IMG/VR virus record: IMGVR_UViG_3300047300_000580
Location: 1 to 43,101 of that record
Length of the DNA: 43,101 nt
From: a virus
Reading direction: 5' to 3' (one strand)
This document shows positions 28,590 to 38,700 of the stretch, in pieces. The notes beneath the pieces are model-generated. The model made no database searches, was not told where the DNA came from, and worked only from the letters and a program-made list of their open reading frames with translations. The translations under genes and the position numbers were made by a program. Position 1 is the first letter of the stretch. The number at the start of each line of letters is the position of its first letter.

Positions 28590-29080
28590 TTCTCTTCCTT
28601 CATCTTCTTATCAACATCCTCTTGGCTCTTGGCAGAAGAACCATAGAAGAATCGGATCAAACTGTTGATAGCAGTACCAATCAGAAAACCCAAAATGATG
28701 TTAATGAAGTCTCTGTTACGGTTCTCCACAGGCATGAACGAAACCATGAAGAAGTAAACAAAAGAGACAATCGTGACAAACCAAGAGTAGTAGTAGATGT
28801 GACGTCTAACAACAGGGTCGGCAGAGTGCATAGCCGCCATCTGCATATCTGTAGCACGTTGCGTACTCTTCTCGTCTAGTTCAGCAAGAAATTCAGAATG
28901 ACGGTTAGCCTCTTCTTGGATCTTGGCATAGTCTTCTTTAGTAGCTTCATGTTCAGGTTTAAGTTCAACGCCCAACTTATTTTGAACGTAATCAACGCCC
29001 TTCTCCATCACAGCATCAGCTACTTTTGGTAAACCATTAGAGATTAGACCGCTTACGATAGACGCCAAAATAGGTAACAT
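28586..29080 (-). CDS. Holin of the 3TM type
   Basis: The start is taken at ATG 29080, after AAAGGA; a longer frame to 29194 is rejected. The 164-residue product begins MLPILASIVSGLISNG, has a helical linker, and ends with two clear membrane spans (YSWFVTIVSFVYFFMVSFM and FINIILGFLIGTAINSLIRF) plus a charged tail (KSQEDVDKKMKEEK). The shape and the 'I-R-F-F-x-G-S-S' end match the 3TM holin family. It forms the membrane lesion that frees the endolysin. Confidence 0.75.
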   Translation of the reverse strand: MLPILASIVSGLISNGLPKVADAVMEKGVDYVQNKLGVELKPEHEATKEDYAKIQEEANRHSEFLAELDEKSTQRATDMQMAAMHSADPVVRRHIYYYSWFVTIVSFVYFFMVSFMPVENRNRDFINIILGFLIGTAINSLIRFFYGSSAKSQEDVDKKMKEEK

Positions 29081-29081
29081 G

Positions 29082-29330
29082 TCATTCCTTTCTACAATCT
29101 TCTTCAAACTGCCTACGCAATTCAATAACTCTCTTGTCCATCTTTTTCGCTCTGGCTTCTTCAGTCTTAAAGTCCATAAACAAGAACCCGCCAAAGGTCA
29201 AAAAGAAAACCAATACCAACATCAATACTACGTTACCCACCATAGAGAGAACGAGCCTTCTCTGTGTCGAGCGATAGCCCATAGCAGAAGCATCAGATAC
29301 ACCCACACTATTGCTACGCACACCAGCCAT
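29082..29330 (-). CDS. Single-span membrane protein, possible spanin subunit, 82 aa
   Basis: An 82-residue protein with one membrane span (LVLSMVGNVVLMLVLVFFLT) and a charged helical C-terminus (KTEEARAKKMDKRVIELRRQ). That is the layout of an inner-membrane spanin (Rz-like) with a periplasmic coiled coil. It lies between the holin and the 229-aa gene and overlaps the latter by 103 bases, so the start could be a later Met (29282 or 29243). No partner outer-membrane spanin was found, so the call is tentative. Confidence 0.45.
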   Translation of the reverse strand: MAGVRSNSVGVSDASAMGYRSTQRRLVLSMVGNVVLMLVLVFFLTFGGFLFMDFKTEEARAKKMDKRVIELRRQFEEDCRKE

Positions 29331-29917
29331 GCTCCAATACCCCAGTAGAAATCACGCTCCTTCTTCTTTTCTGCGGCTTCTTGCTGGCGATCAACTCTGA
29401 GTTTCTCCCAGGCTCTTTTCTGTTCTTGTCCTATCTGTGCTCTCATTACTTCAAACCTAGACCACAAATCTTTTAACTCAGGAGGAGATTGATAAATCAT
29501 TATCTCCCTCATCTCAGTCTCCATCATCTGTAATCTAGAACGAATCAATACCCTCTGTAATGCTCTCTTGCTAACAGATTCTTCTCCTTGGTAAACCTGT
29601 GTAGCCTGTTTCTCTTCTTCGTAAAACAACTGTTCTATCTTGTCAAAAGCATCAAAGAAATCCCCTAACTGATTACCTATCCTTGATATAACATCATTAG
29701 GGTCAGTAGTGGCAGCTTCCTTAAACTCTGCTTTCTTTTCAGCAATCTTTACAGCTTGCTCTTTGGAAACCTTACGTCCAGCAAACTGTTTATCAATGTC
29801 TTTGAGAACAGAAGAAACATCCCCTGCCGCGCTCTTAATGTCTTTGTATAACTGACAACCCTTCTTTACGGCTGCAACAGCGCCGTTCGCCATTGCCAGT
29901 AAAGTTAACGGGTCCAC
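29228..29917 (-). CDS. Helical protein with C-terminal membrane anchor, 229 aa
   Basis: A 229-residue protein starting MDPLTLLAMANGAVAAVKKG, with long helices (EEKQATQVYQGEESVSKRAL, then MMETEMREIMIYQSPPELKD). One or two membrane spans lie near the end (GIGAWLVCVAIVWVYLMLLL). It lies next to the holin-like 75-aa gene. The layout resembles proteins that sit in the virion or the membrane during DNA entry or lysis in small podoviruses. The exact role is not known. Confidence 0.6.
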   Translation of the reverse strand: MDPLTLLAMANGAVAAVKKGCQLYKDIKSAAGDVSSVLKDIDKQFAGRKVSKEQAVKIAEKKAEFKEAATTDPNDVISRIGNQLGDFFDAFDKIEQLFYEEEKQATQVYQGEESVSKRALQRVLIRSRLQMMETEMREIMIYQSPPELKDLWSRFEVMRAQIGQEQKRAWEKLRVDRQQEAAEKKKERDFYWGIGAWLVCVAIVWVYLMLLLWAIARHREGSFSLWWVT

Positions 29918-30145
29918 TCACTTTTTGACCCAAGAAGACCAAATAGCGCCAGCGGTAACAATAGCACCCCCAACCCAAAGAATAGGTTTGGCAGCAGCAG
30001 CAATCCAACCTAGAACTTTAAAAGCCCCTTGCATGGCCTCAAAAGCCTCTACAAGCCCTTTTGTGTTCTTGTCTATATCATCTACCTTACATTCGACTGC
30101 AACGAGTCTGTCGTAGATCTGCTGATGTGACACTTCTTCCATCAT
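29918..30145 (-). CDS. Small holin-like protein, 75 aa
   Basis: A 75-residue protein with a coiled-coil N-terminus (IYDRLVAVECKVDDIDKNTK) and one or two membrane spans at the end (VLGWIAAAAKPILWVGGAIV). The end is a short positive tail (WSSWVKK). The arrangement 'coiled coil, then hydrophobic hairpin, then Lys' is that of several small phage holins. It could serve as an additional holin or antiholin to the 3TM protein. Confidence 0.65.
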   Translation of the reverse strand: MMEEVSHQQIYDRLVAVECKVDDIDKNTKGLVEAFEAMQGAFKVLGWIAAAAKPILWVGGAIVTAGAIWSSWVKK

Positions 30146-31458
30146 TACCTCTTACGATAGGGACTACCAAGTTTTTGCATCTCTTCAAGCTGGCGTTTTT
30201 GTGCCGCTAAAACACTAGGCGGTAAGACAGGAGCGCCAGCGGTTGAAGGCGTCATTCCAATAGGCAACAACGCTTCACCAACATCTTGAGCGGCTTGTTT
30301 AGCATTAGCGGCTTGACCAGCAGTCATCAACAATCCACCAATACCACCAACTTTAATGGCAGTACCTAGTTTCCCATAATTTTCAGGAGGAGGTAATCCT
30401 GCGGCTTTACGTTCAGTTCTGGCATAAGTTTGAACAGGAATGTTTTGTTTTAGCCAGTCTTCATATTTCCTAGCATCGCCATAGGCTTTTTCCATGTTTT
30501 GTCCATAAGGTTTACCTTCGTTGAACAAATCACGAATCATAATTCTTGACTCATCATTGAATGAGTTCTTCATCCAGTTGTCAGCCCCGCCAAATCCTTC
30601 CTTAAATACCATGCCTTCAGGAAGTTGAGAACCAGCTTCATAAGTCAATTTTGTTTTTGGCTTGCGAGTTTTAGTTTTCTCTTCCGTAGCAGGAGGAATG
30701 GCTTCCACGGGTGCTTGTGCGGCTTCGGCTACTGCTGGCGCTGCTTGTTGAGCAATCTGAGCAACCGTGGGAGGTGCAACCGGAGCTGTTTGAGCAGCAA
30801 CTTGGGCAACAGGAGAAGGTGCAGCAGGTTGAGGAGCAGGGACAGGAGGTTGAGCAGCAGGTGCAGGAACTTCACCCATAGATGTACGAGCACGTTCTTG
30901 TGCCAACATCTGTTTCTCTTTACGTGCAGCCTCTGATTTGGCAAGAGTAGCCTCCCAGTTAGGACCTAAAGCCTTTTGTAGTTCTTCAGGCGTTCCAGGC
31001 ATATTGGTAATAGGACCAACTTTGCTAGGAGGGGAAAAGGTAGGTTCTACACGGTCAGAAGGAACTAACAATCTATCTTTGATAGCTTTAGGTTTTGACT
31101 CTTCAGTAGATTTACCGCCCATCATTTTGGATGCCATCCAACCAATCGCTGGAATGGCGGCAGCACCCAAAACTGTTTTCCAGTTAGATGTTATATCGCT
31201 TACAAGCGCATCAATAGCAGATGGTGCTTGAGGAGCAGGGGTAGATTCTTGAATGCTTTTATTTGCCTCTGAAACGTTCTGAACAAGCTGAGAAACATTC
31301 GGTTCGGCAGCTTTAGTTTTAGAAGGTTTAACAGGAGAAGTAACAGGCGGTAATGCAGACGACTGCATAGGAGCAGGTTGAGCCGCAGGAGTAGATTTAG
31401 GCGTTGAACGGTAAACAATACCGTCAACTTCTTCTGGAGAAAATGTTTCGTATGCCAT
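30145..31458 (-). CDS. Ala/Pro-rich virion protein, 437 aa
   Basis: A 437-residue protein rich in Ala, Pro and Gln (about residues 160-260, PAPAAQPPVPAPQPAAPSPV), with one hydrophobic segment (WKTVLGAAAIPAIGWMASKM, near 95). A globular part follows (about 275-380, KTKLTYEAGSQLPEGMVFKE), and a second hydrophobic stretch lies near the end (AIKVGGIGGLLMTAGQAANA). Such proteins in podoviruses are often ejected into the cell to help DNA entry. It sits with the other probable ejection proteins (31462-34009). The assignment is inference. Confidence 0.6.
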   Translation of the reverse strand: MAYETFSPEEVDGIVYRSTPKSTPAAQPAPMQSSALPPVTSPVKPSKTKAAEPNVSQLVQNVSEANKSIQESTPAPQAPSAIDALVSDITSNWKTVLGAAAIPAIGWMASKMMGGKSTEESKPKAIKDRLLVPSDRVEPTFSPPSKVGPITNMPGTPEELQKALGPNWEATLAKSEAARKEKQMLAQERARTSMGEVPAPAAQPPVPAPQPAAPSPVAQVAAQTAPVAPPTVAQIAQQAAPAVAEAAQAPVEAIPPATEEKTKTRKPKTKLTYEAGSQLPEGMVFKEGFGGADNWMKNSFNDESRIMIRDLFNEGKPYGQNMEKAYGDARKYEDWLKQNIPVQTYARTERKAAGLPPPENYGKLGTAIKVGGIGGLLMTAGQAANAKQAAQDVGEALLPIGMTPSTAGAPVLPPSVLAAQKRQLEEMQKLGSPYRKR

Positions 31459-31461
31459 TTA

Positions 31462-32922
31462 TCAATCCCCTGGAGAAATGCCAATCTGGTTGCGGTTGTT
31501 AACAATTAACGATCCTTTAGGAGGACGAATGTTGCGCCCCTCAATGTTAGATCGCATCTTGTATTCATAAGTATTGTTGATAGCTTTGAAGATATCAGAT
31601 TTCTCGAAATCTTCACCAATCTTGTTCAAATCAAATTGTTTGCCAGTCTTAGCTTGCTCACGTTGAGCTTTATACAACTCACGCGACCATGCAGCCATCA
31701 AAGCATTGTTACGTTGTTGGTTAACACGATTGGCAATCATGGCGTCTGCGCCACCCAAGAATGGGTCTGTTTCTGCTATCAAATTCCAAGTTGGAGGCAG
31801 AACGTGTGCAGGTATATTCTTCATAATTTGTTCATTAGCACTATTCAATGCTTGAACTCGCATGAAATCTTGGAATTGACTAGGCTGAATAACACCCTGC
31901 AACTCTTGCATGATAGCTGCTTGCAAAGTCTGTTGCTCTTGAGCAAGAGTGCCACCAGAAGATGTTGCAATGTTTGCTTCACGACCAGAAGCGCCAGCTT
32001 GAGTAGTGGCAGAAGTACTGGCTCCAACATTAGCACCAGCACCAATCTTTGCCCCAGGAGGAGGAACCCCACCTTCAGTACCAGTAGCCCCAGTTCCAAC
32101 ATTAGCGCCAGCAGTTCCACCAACAGTCTGTTGGCCGCCAGCGTTAACGTTCAATCCTTTTTCACTGGTTGTTCCAGCAGAAGTAGTAATCTGGTTTAGT
32201 CGATTGACGTAACCTAACAACTTTTGACGCCGCTCTGTTGGCAAAGAAGAAATGTGATCTAACACATTTTTCAAACCACCAATACGACTTAGTTGGTCAT
32301 CAATGTTTTGGTTAGAACTACTGGCAGTACGAGCAGCGTTATAAGCATCATTGGTGGCCAACTGCAACTGACTGGTTAAACCTTTGTTTGCCAATTCAGC
32401 GTTGTATTTACCATTAACCCAAGGGGCAGTTTTGAGAGACTTTTCATCGGTACTGGTAAAAATACCGCCACGAGAATTCAAGTCCTTCATTTGTTGAGGA
32501 GTAAGATACTTTCCCTCACTGTCTTTAATGCGACCAGTGAAACCAAAATCGTTTTCTTCTCTCCAATAAAGATTGTTGTTAACGTCTTTGGCTTCACGCT
32601 CTACAACGCCACCACCATTGAACCATTTCAATGCTTCGTTGTAGTTACGACTAAGAACGTTAACCAGTACTTTGTCCCACTGAGTTTTTTGGTTGGGACG
32701 ATATTCTTGCGTTTCTTTTTCGTGAGCAGCTACGTTGTCTGCAATACGAATCTTGGCTTTTGGATCAGCGGCGTTACCAAGATCCTGAACGATTTGTTGA
32801 AATCGGGGAGGATACTCAAGTTCGACTTTGGCAACAGGTCGAGAAGCCCCAGGCACAGCCGGAGTTACTTTCTCAATCAATCCTTCAGAAGGAGGAGCAA
32901 CAGGTGCAAGTGTCTCAGCCAT
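31462..32922 (-). CDS. Probable internal virion / ejection protein, 486 aa
   Basis: A 486-residue protein with a helical N-terminal region (RFQQIVQDLGNAADPKAKIR) and a central Gly/Ala/Thr-rich linker (about 255-325, GANVGTGATGTEGGVPPPGA). The helical end contains MIANRVNQQRNNALMAAWSR. It is the largest protein of the segment between the tail-tip and lysis genes, where P22/T7-like phages place their pilot proteins. No lytic motif is visible. The role is inferred from position and composition. Confidence 0.6.
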   Translation of the reverse strand: MAETLAPVAPPSEGLIEKVTPAVPGASRPVAKVELEYPPRFQQIVQDLGNAADPKAKIRIADNVAAHEKETQEYRPNQKTQWDKVLVNVLSRNYNEALKWFNGGGVVEREAKDVNNNLYWREENDFGFTGRIKDSEGKYLTPQQMKDLNSRGGIFTSTDEKSLKTAPWVNGKYNAELANKGLTSQLQLATNDAYNAARTASSSNQNIDDQLSRIGGLKNVLDHISSLPTERRQKLLGYVNRLNQITTSAGTTSEKGLNVNAGGQQTVGGTAGANVGTGATGTEGGVPPPGAKIGAGANVGASTSATTQAGASGREANIATSSGGTLAQEQQTLQAAIMQELQGVIQPSQFQDFMRVQALNSANEQIMKNIPAHVLPPTWNLIAETDPFLGGADAMIANRVNQQRNNALMAAWSRELYKAQREQAKTGKQFDLNKIGEDFEKSDIFKAINNTYEYKMRSNIEGRNIRPPKGSLIVNNRNQIGISPGD

Positions 32923-32923
32923 A

Positions 32924-33277
32924 TTAAGGTTCCTCGTCTAGACCATGTGTATAGTCGTATGTATTGTCGTATTGCTGTTGTTGAGCAACAGGTTGAGCCG
33001 CTGGTTGAGCAGGATTTCGAGCGCCACGAATTGTTCCAACAGCACCCATAACATTACCTTGTCCAAGTTGCGCCATAGCAGGAGCAACAGCGCCCATCAT
33101 ATTGGAAACATTTGCAAATTTTTGTTGAGCAAATTCACTCATAGTTTGCGGAGGTGCTACACCTTGAGTTGGTGCGGCAGGTGGCTCAATTTGACCAGTT
33201 GTTCTGTCAAATCCTGCATAAGTTGCCCAATCACCAAAAGTTTTTGGGCTTGCAAAGTCAAATTTTAAGGATGACAT
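32924..33277 (-). CDS. Small virion-type protein, 117 aa
   Basis: A 117-residue protein (MSSLKFDFASPKTFGDWATY) with a Pro/Gln/Ala-rich second half (PAQPAAQPVAQQQQ) and an acidic end. It is 1 base after the previous ejection-type gene and 9 bases from the next. Its low-complexity style resembles neighbouring virion proteins. No family is known. Confidence 0.55.
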   Translation of the reverse strand: MSSLKFDFASPKTFGDWATYAGFDRTTGQIEPPAAPTQGVAPPQTMSEFAQQKFANVSNMMGAVAPAMAQLGQGNVMGAVGTIRGARNPAQPAAQPVAQQQQYDNTYDYTHGLDEEP

Positions 33278-33286
33278 TATGTTTCC

Positions 33287-34009
33287 TTACAGCTTAAAGC
33301 CCATGCCTTTGCCAGAACTTTGTTGCGTACCGCCTTGAGTACCTTGGAAGTTAGGTGTAGTAGATGCTTGAGGCGTACCAAACACCACTTGAGCATATTT
33401 GGCAAACGCATCTTGAGGAGACTGGGCAAGTGCAGCACGACCAGCAGCAGTCTGTCCAGCACTACCAAGCAATCCTTGACCCAAGGTAGCCAACTGGTTA
33501 GCAGCCGCCGCCTTGTTAGCCTGTACGCCAGCACGGGCAGACGCCGCAGCAGTGGCTTGACGTTGTGCATTTAGGGATGCAAGGTTGGTGTCAGCCAGAG
33601 CCATACGAGAAGATCCTAGACCACCAGCACCACCGTACATAGCATTTTGACCAGCCTGGGACTCACGGGCAGATTCACGACCAGCTTGAAGGGCAGCGTT
33701 AACTTGCTGTTGTTCGTATTGAGGGTCAAACAGGCTGGCTAAACCGGACATCCCTGTTGCCAAACCGGTCAATCCACCCAATTCTTGAGCAGCCCCGGTA
33801 CGACCAGTAACGCCCAAAGCAGTATTGGTGGCTTGTTCTACAGCCGGAGAAACTCGACCATAAACATCCCCTGCCTGACCAATAGTCTTTTGGTAAGTAG
33901 GAAATGCCGTTCCAGTCAAAAAATCGGTTTGTGCGCCTAAGAGCCTTTGTTGCTCTGGCGTCATTTGAACGGTAGTTGTAGAACTACCAGATGATTTACC
34001 GCCACCCAT
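33287..34009 (-). CDS. DNA transfer / pilot-type protein, 240 aa
   Basis: A 240-residue protein starting MGGGKSSGSSTTTVQMTPEQ, with Ala/Gln-rich helices (ARESQAGQNAMYGGAGGLGS, then AALAQSPQDAFAKYAQVVFG). The 'MGGGK' start and helical Ala-rich body resemble podovirus gp7-type DNA-ejection or virion proteins. Position in the cluster of probable ejection proteins supports this. Function by homology is uncertain. Confidence 0.65.
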   Translation of the reverse strand: MGGGKSSGSSTTTVQMTPEQQRLLGAQTDFLTGTAFPTYQKTIGQAGDVYGRVSPAVEQATNTALGVTGRTGAAQELGGLTGLATGMSGLASLFDPQYEQQQVNAALQAGRESARESQAGQNAMYGGAGGLGSSRMALADTNLASLNAQRQATAAASARAGVQANKAAAANQLATLGQGLLGSAGQTAAGRAALAQSPQDAFAKYAQVVFGTPQASTTPNFQGTQGGTQQSSGKGMGFKL

Positions 34010-34011
34010 GT

Positions 34012-34335
34012 TTATCCTCCTTTGCCTTTTCCGGCAGAACTTTGAGGTCGAATGGAAGCATTATCCCATCCCCCTACGGTATTTGCATAGTTATTTGGTT
34101 GCCCCATACGAGGTTGACCAGAAGTTGCTGAATTGGTTGACGATCCCTTGCCTTGAGGCATCACATCATTAGCACCCATGATAGTTAATCCAGCAGGACC
34201 AGGATCAGCTACGTTTCTTCCAAAAGGGTTACCAGAGGTTCCATCAGGGGGTGGAGGAGGTAATTGGTATTGGGCAGGAGAACCCTTACCTCCAGTAGTC
34301 TGAGGAGATTGAACTTGTGCTGTAAAACTACCCAT
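34012..34335 (-). CDS. Pro/Gly-rich small protein, 107 aa
   Basis: A 107-residue, probably disordered protein (GSPAQYQLPPPPPDGTSGNP at about residues 17-36) ending in a basic tail (SSAGKGKGG). It has a coupled position 2 bases after the stop of the following module. It is part of the virion protein cluster, with no recognised domain. Confidence 0.55.
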   Translation of the reverse strand: MGSFTAQVQSPQTTGGKGSPAQYQLPPPPPDGTSGNPFGRNVADPGPAGLTIMGANDVMPQGKGSSTNSATSGQPRMGQPNNYANTVGGWDNASIRPQSSAGKGKGG

Positions 34336-34337
34336 GA

Positions 34338-34628
34338 TTACACCTTTGGATATTTAGCTTTGATAGCAGCAATCTGTGCAGACAGTTCAGCCGGAAGCAT
34401 TCCAGCATGATAAAGAGCATCTAGTTGGTCACCAATAGAAGGATATTCTCTAGCTCTTTTTACGCCATAAGGCAAAGCATTGTAAAGATCATTTTGGATC
34501 TGGGCAGCATATTCTTGAGCTTGAGTTTCTGTAATAGAGCGTTTAGACAAGATTACAGGGTCAGTAATCTCAACTCCATCTTCAAAAGCCCACATTTGTT
34601 TAGTGTTGTCATCAATAAAATACTGCAT
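34338..34628 (-). CDS. Tail-associated protein, 96 aa
   Basis: A 96-residue protein. The start MQYFIDDNTKQMWAFEDGVE and end YPSIGDQLDALYHAGMLPAE match small phage proteins (tail-fibre-assembly or XkdW-like) found next to fibre genes. They share the 'Y-P-S-I-x-D-Q-L-D-A-L-x-H-x-G' block. It follows the three tail-tip paralogues in the operon. It probably helps fold or attach them; that is a family-level inference. Confidence 0.7.
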   Translation of the reverse strand: MQYFIDDNTKQMWAFEDGVEITDPVILSKRSITETQAQEYAAQIQNDLYNALPYGVKRAREYPSIGDQLDALYHAGMLPAELSAQIAAIKAKYPKV

Positions 34629-34636
34629 TTTTTACC

Positions 34637-34987
34637 TCAATTAGTTAACTCATACCAGTAAGATGGACTAGATCCAGATACTTGGTACGTACCGCCAATA
34701 GGAACAATAACCACACCCATCATTTCTTGGTTACCACCTAAACTATCTTCGTAAAAGTAAGCAATAGCATTACCATTTACAACAACACTCAAAGCAGAAC
34801 CACGGGCAGTAGGACCACCTATATTGACAGCTATAGGTTTACCAGTGCTGTTTGTATATGTTACGTTTGCAGATTTACCAGAAGCCACCCAAACCTGTGT
34901 GCTGTCAAAACCTGCATACGCAGCAGTGCTTTGAACAGTACCATCAGGTAATGTGAATCCTAGAATTCCATCAGCTTTAGTGCTCAT
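34637..34987 (-). CDS. Tail-tip paralogue 3 of 3, 116 aa
   Basis: The last copy of a tandem family of three. It keeps the shared layout: GILGFTLPDGTVQSTA at the start, a middle NSTGKPIAVNIGG block, and the end GGTYQVSGSSPSYWYELTN. The copies share the block 'Tyr-x-Asn-Ser-Thr-x-Lys/Arg-Pro-Ile' and an aromatic C-terminal strand. Such proteins resemble the knob domain of phage tail fibres and may bind receptors. It overlaps the previous gene by 4 bases. Confidence 0.75.
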   Translation of the reverse strand: MSTKADGILGFTLPDGTVQSTAAYAGFDSTQVWVASGKSANVTYTNSTGKPIAVNIGGPTARGSALSVVVNGNAIAYFYEDSLGGNQEMMGVVIVPIGGTYQVSGSSPSYWYELTN

Positions 34988-35349
34988 CTAAACTCCCACC
35001 AAGTATTTGGGGTAGTGCCAGTCAACTGATAATAATGCCCAGGTGGAACAATAGCACTTAAAAGAGCCGCAGCACCACCATAATCAACAATACTACATCT
35101 TGCCGCTATTTGAGTTGGTGTTCCATTTGTAGATTGCACATACAAAATGTTACTAGCACCGTTAGCACCATTACGACTGATGTTAATCATTATGGGCTTG
35201 CTAGTACTATTTTGATACCAAGTTCCAGTAGAACGAGTTTGTGCAGACCATGATTGACCAGTTCCAAGACCGGATGTAGACACCGCTGTACTTTGTACAG
35301 TATTGTCGTTAAATATAAAACCTTGATTACCATCTACTTTAAGAGTCAT
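34984..35349 (-). CDS. Tail-tip paralogue 2 of 3, 121 aa
   Basis: The middle copy of the tandem family: GFIFNDNTVQSTAVST, GTWYQNSTSKPIMINISRNG and GHYYQLTGTTPNTWWEFR correspond to the same blocks in its neighbours. The sequence has diverged enough to allow different ligands or surface positions. It overlaps the next gene by 4 bases and shares 1 base with the previous one. Confidence 0.75.
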   Translation of the reverse strand: MTLKVDGNQGFIFNDNTVQSTAVSTSGLGTGQSWSAQTRSTGTWYQNSTSKPIMINISRNGANGASNILYVQSTNGTPTQIAARCSIVDYGGAAALLSAIVPPGHYYQLTGTTPNTWWEFR

Positions 35350-35708
35350 TATCTACTCTCCCACCAAGAACCAAATGCTCCACTGACTTGGTAAAAGTAG
35401 TTAGGGGGAACAATAAACGTAATGGTATTTGAACCACCATATCTATCAATCGTTGTTGAACCACAGGTAACCAAAGTAGAAGCAGTTGCTCCAACAGAAG
35501 CCGTTGTAGTTTGACTATCTGCGCCAGCACGACCAATCATTACTTGAATAGGTCTAATAGTGCTGTTTAAATAAGCAACACTTACAACTCTTGAAGAACC
35601 AAGGTTTTGCCATGTTTGACCAGTGGCAATGTTTGGAGTGGCAGCAGTAGCTTGCGTAGTTCCGTCAGGAAACTGAAAGCCATAACTCTTTCCAAATTTA
35701 GCCGTCAT
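35349..35708 (-). CDS. Tail-tip paralogue 1 of 3, 119 aa
   Basis: The first copy of the family. The start is taken at ATG 35708, which overlaps the stop of the large fibre (ATGA at 35705-35708). A longer frame to 35720 is less likely. The blocks are GFQFPDGTTQATA, VAYLNSTIRPIQVMIGRAG and PNYFYQVSGAFGSWWESR. A fibre-tip or small virion surface protein is inferred. Confidence 0.75.
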   Translation of the reverse strand: MTAKFGKSYGFQFPDGTTQATAATPNIATGQTWQNLGSSRVVSVAYLNSTIRPIQVMIGRAGADSQTTTASVGATASTLVTCGSTTIDRYGGSNTITFIVPPNYFYQVSGAFGSWWESR

Positions 35709-38700
35709 ACGATCACCCACACACTTCCTGAAGGAACAGTTACATCAGCAGTATCTGAGATAGTAACTTTACCAACTGACAGAGCGTTATAGTTTTGTTT
35801 CACAGTAACAGAGGTTGTAATGGTTTGTCTGTTTTGCAGGAATGGCACATCAAGTGTCAGAGCCGTTCCATCAAAACTAATACTTCCACCAACAGCACCA
35901 GTAAAGAATGCGCCATCGTTGTTAATAGAAGTACCAGACCCTGTCCAACTATCTTCTATTTGGCTAATAGCATACGTTCCAGTATTGCCAACAACAACAC
36001 CTTCTGTAGGACCAAATCCAATAGCATTTAGAACTTGAGTGGGTCCATCAATAAGCTGAACTGATGATTGGAAACCATTGCTGCTACGCCAAATAACAGA
36101 GTTACCTGAACTAGAACCAACCCCATAGAACAAGTTATCAAAATAACTTATTCTGTTTATACCGGGATATGAAGTTGTACCAGACCATGTTCCAGCAGCA
36201 CCAGAAGTGCTTGTTCTAACAGCGGTTCCAACAAGAATATATCGACCGCCAATATATAGAAAGTCTCTTGTAGCACCATTACTGCCGCCAGTACTGATAG
36301 CTGTTGACCAACTTACAGTAACCGTTGAACCATTATCGGTTAAGGATGTGTAATAAACGCTACCAGAAGAATATCCACAAGCCCACAATAATGCACCATC
36401 AAAAGTACAAGCAACCGCCAAACTTGGACTTGTAGCTGCTTGCCAATTATTACCACTACTATCGCTGTACCATAAGTTAGTAATACTCATGGTGAAGTAA
36501 CGATTAACAGTGGATACGTATATAACTCTGTATTGAGTTGTTGTAGTACCACGTTGAGAACCTGTACTGGCAGACCAACTTAATACGCCACCAGATATCG
36601 TTCCGATAATAGTTGTACTGCCACTAATGGCAACAAGACCTGTTCCATTGGTTGCAACACTGTAGAAGTCAAGAGAACTACCTGTATATACATACGTCCA
36701 AGTAGTACTTCCAGCCAAACGATACCAAGAAGCACCGCCAGATCCAACAGCAACCCAAAGACCGCTACTGGTTACATACACAACATCCAGCATGTTTGCG
36801 GTTGTTGCTAAACCATTAAAGTTCCAAATGTTACCAATAGGAATACTGGAAGGAAGTATTCCACCAATAGCTATTGAGCCAGCAGTAATATCTCCAAGAT
36901 TTGAAGTAATGGCAGATAGTTGAGTAACACTCAGTTTACTAGCGGTAATCGTATTTTCAACGATTAGAGAACCAGTAATATAGGTTGTTTGAAGAACCCA
37001 AGAGGTTATATAGCGGTAGACAATAGAGTTATTACCACTGTTGTAGTTAACAGTAACAATATCACCCAATACTGGATCTCTTCCAATAGCTGTATTAACT
37101 TCAGCATTGGTAGGAGGAGAGCTATCGTTAGCAGATCTAGTAACCAAATATGTAGCCGATCCAGGAGAACCAGGGTCGCCAGCTAATGATTTACTAATCG
37201 TGTAAACCTTTTGAATGGTTACAGTGCTATAAACAGCCTGCAAAGTAGCCGTACCTTGATCGGCAGACATAGCGGTTACTGTATATACACCGCTAGAGTT
37301 AATAGATATTGTTACGTTACTAGAACTTGCAACAGAGAATGTTGAAGATGACGTTACGTTTGTTAATCCATCGTAAACAAGAAACGAACCGCCAGCATCA
37401 GCAAAACTAACAACTGTTCCTGAATTATCCGCAGCAACAGTTACAGCTTCATTAGTCAAGAAACCAACAACGGCATTTTCACCATTAGTTCCATTAGCTC
37501 CATCTTGTAACTTGACAACAGTAATTGTGTCTGAATAACTAGACAACGTAGCAACTACAACTGCGTATGCAGCAGTGCTAAATTGAGTGTTTGTCAGGGT
37601 TCTAGTATTGCCAGAGCCACCAAGAGTTACTGTTCCTGTTGAAGAACCAGAAGCGTTATACAGAGTACAGGTAAAAGCAGCAGTACCTGACAAGTTCTGT
37701 AAGTTAGCAGTAAAGCTAATCGTTTGTGAACTTGGAGAAGCACTTCCAGCACTGTTGTATGTAAACGACTGTGATGTTGCTGATAAATACAGAACTTGAG
37801 CATTTAAACCATCAGAGCCATTAGCTCCTGCAATGGACTTGGCAACGCTATAAATCTTATCAATCGTTACAGTGCCATATTCAGCCCTAAAAGTAGCTGA
37901 ACCATAAGCAGCAGACATGGCACTGATGCTGTAAGCGCCAGAGGAATTGATAGATACTGTTATGCCAGTAGACGAAACAACAGAGAATGTTGCGCTGGAA
38001 GTAACATCAGTTATACCTTCATAAACAAGGAAGTTACCGTTACCAGGAGTAAAACTAGCCACCACTCCAGCGTTATCAGCCTGCAATGTAACCGCTTCAT
38101 TGGTCAAGAAACCAACGATAGGAGAAACACCGTCTGTACCGCTAGACAACCGATAGATCGTTGTTTGGTCAGAATAACCGCTAAAGCTAGCAACAACCAC
38201 GCAGTAAGCGGCAGCACCAAAGTTGGCAATCGTTAATTCTGCTGAAGTAACGCCAACATTGGTAAACGTAACAGCACCTAAACTTGCGCCAGCAGAATTG
38301 TATTTAGTACCTGTAAAGTTAACAGGAGTCCCCACAGTGGGACTCAAGTTCACCGTGTTGGCAGTAAATACGATGGTTTGAGAACTAGGGCTGGCGTTTC
38401 CATTTCCATCATAGGTAAATGTCTGGGCTGTTTGAGTCAATGTCAAAACAGACGCAGAAGAACCTGCCTTGGACTTGGCAATACTGTAGATCTTGGTTAG
38501 CGTTACATCGCCATATTCTGCTTGTAGCGTAGCTGAACCTTGGTCAGCAGACATTGCTGTAACCGTATAAACGCCTGTAGAAGCGTTAATTGAGATGGTG
38601 ACGCCTGTACTGCTAACAAGAGAAAAGGTAGAGCTGGTTGTTACATCAGTCGTACCGTTGTAAACCTTGAAAGTACCACCAGCATTGTTAAAACCACCGC

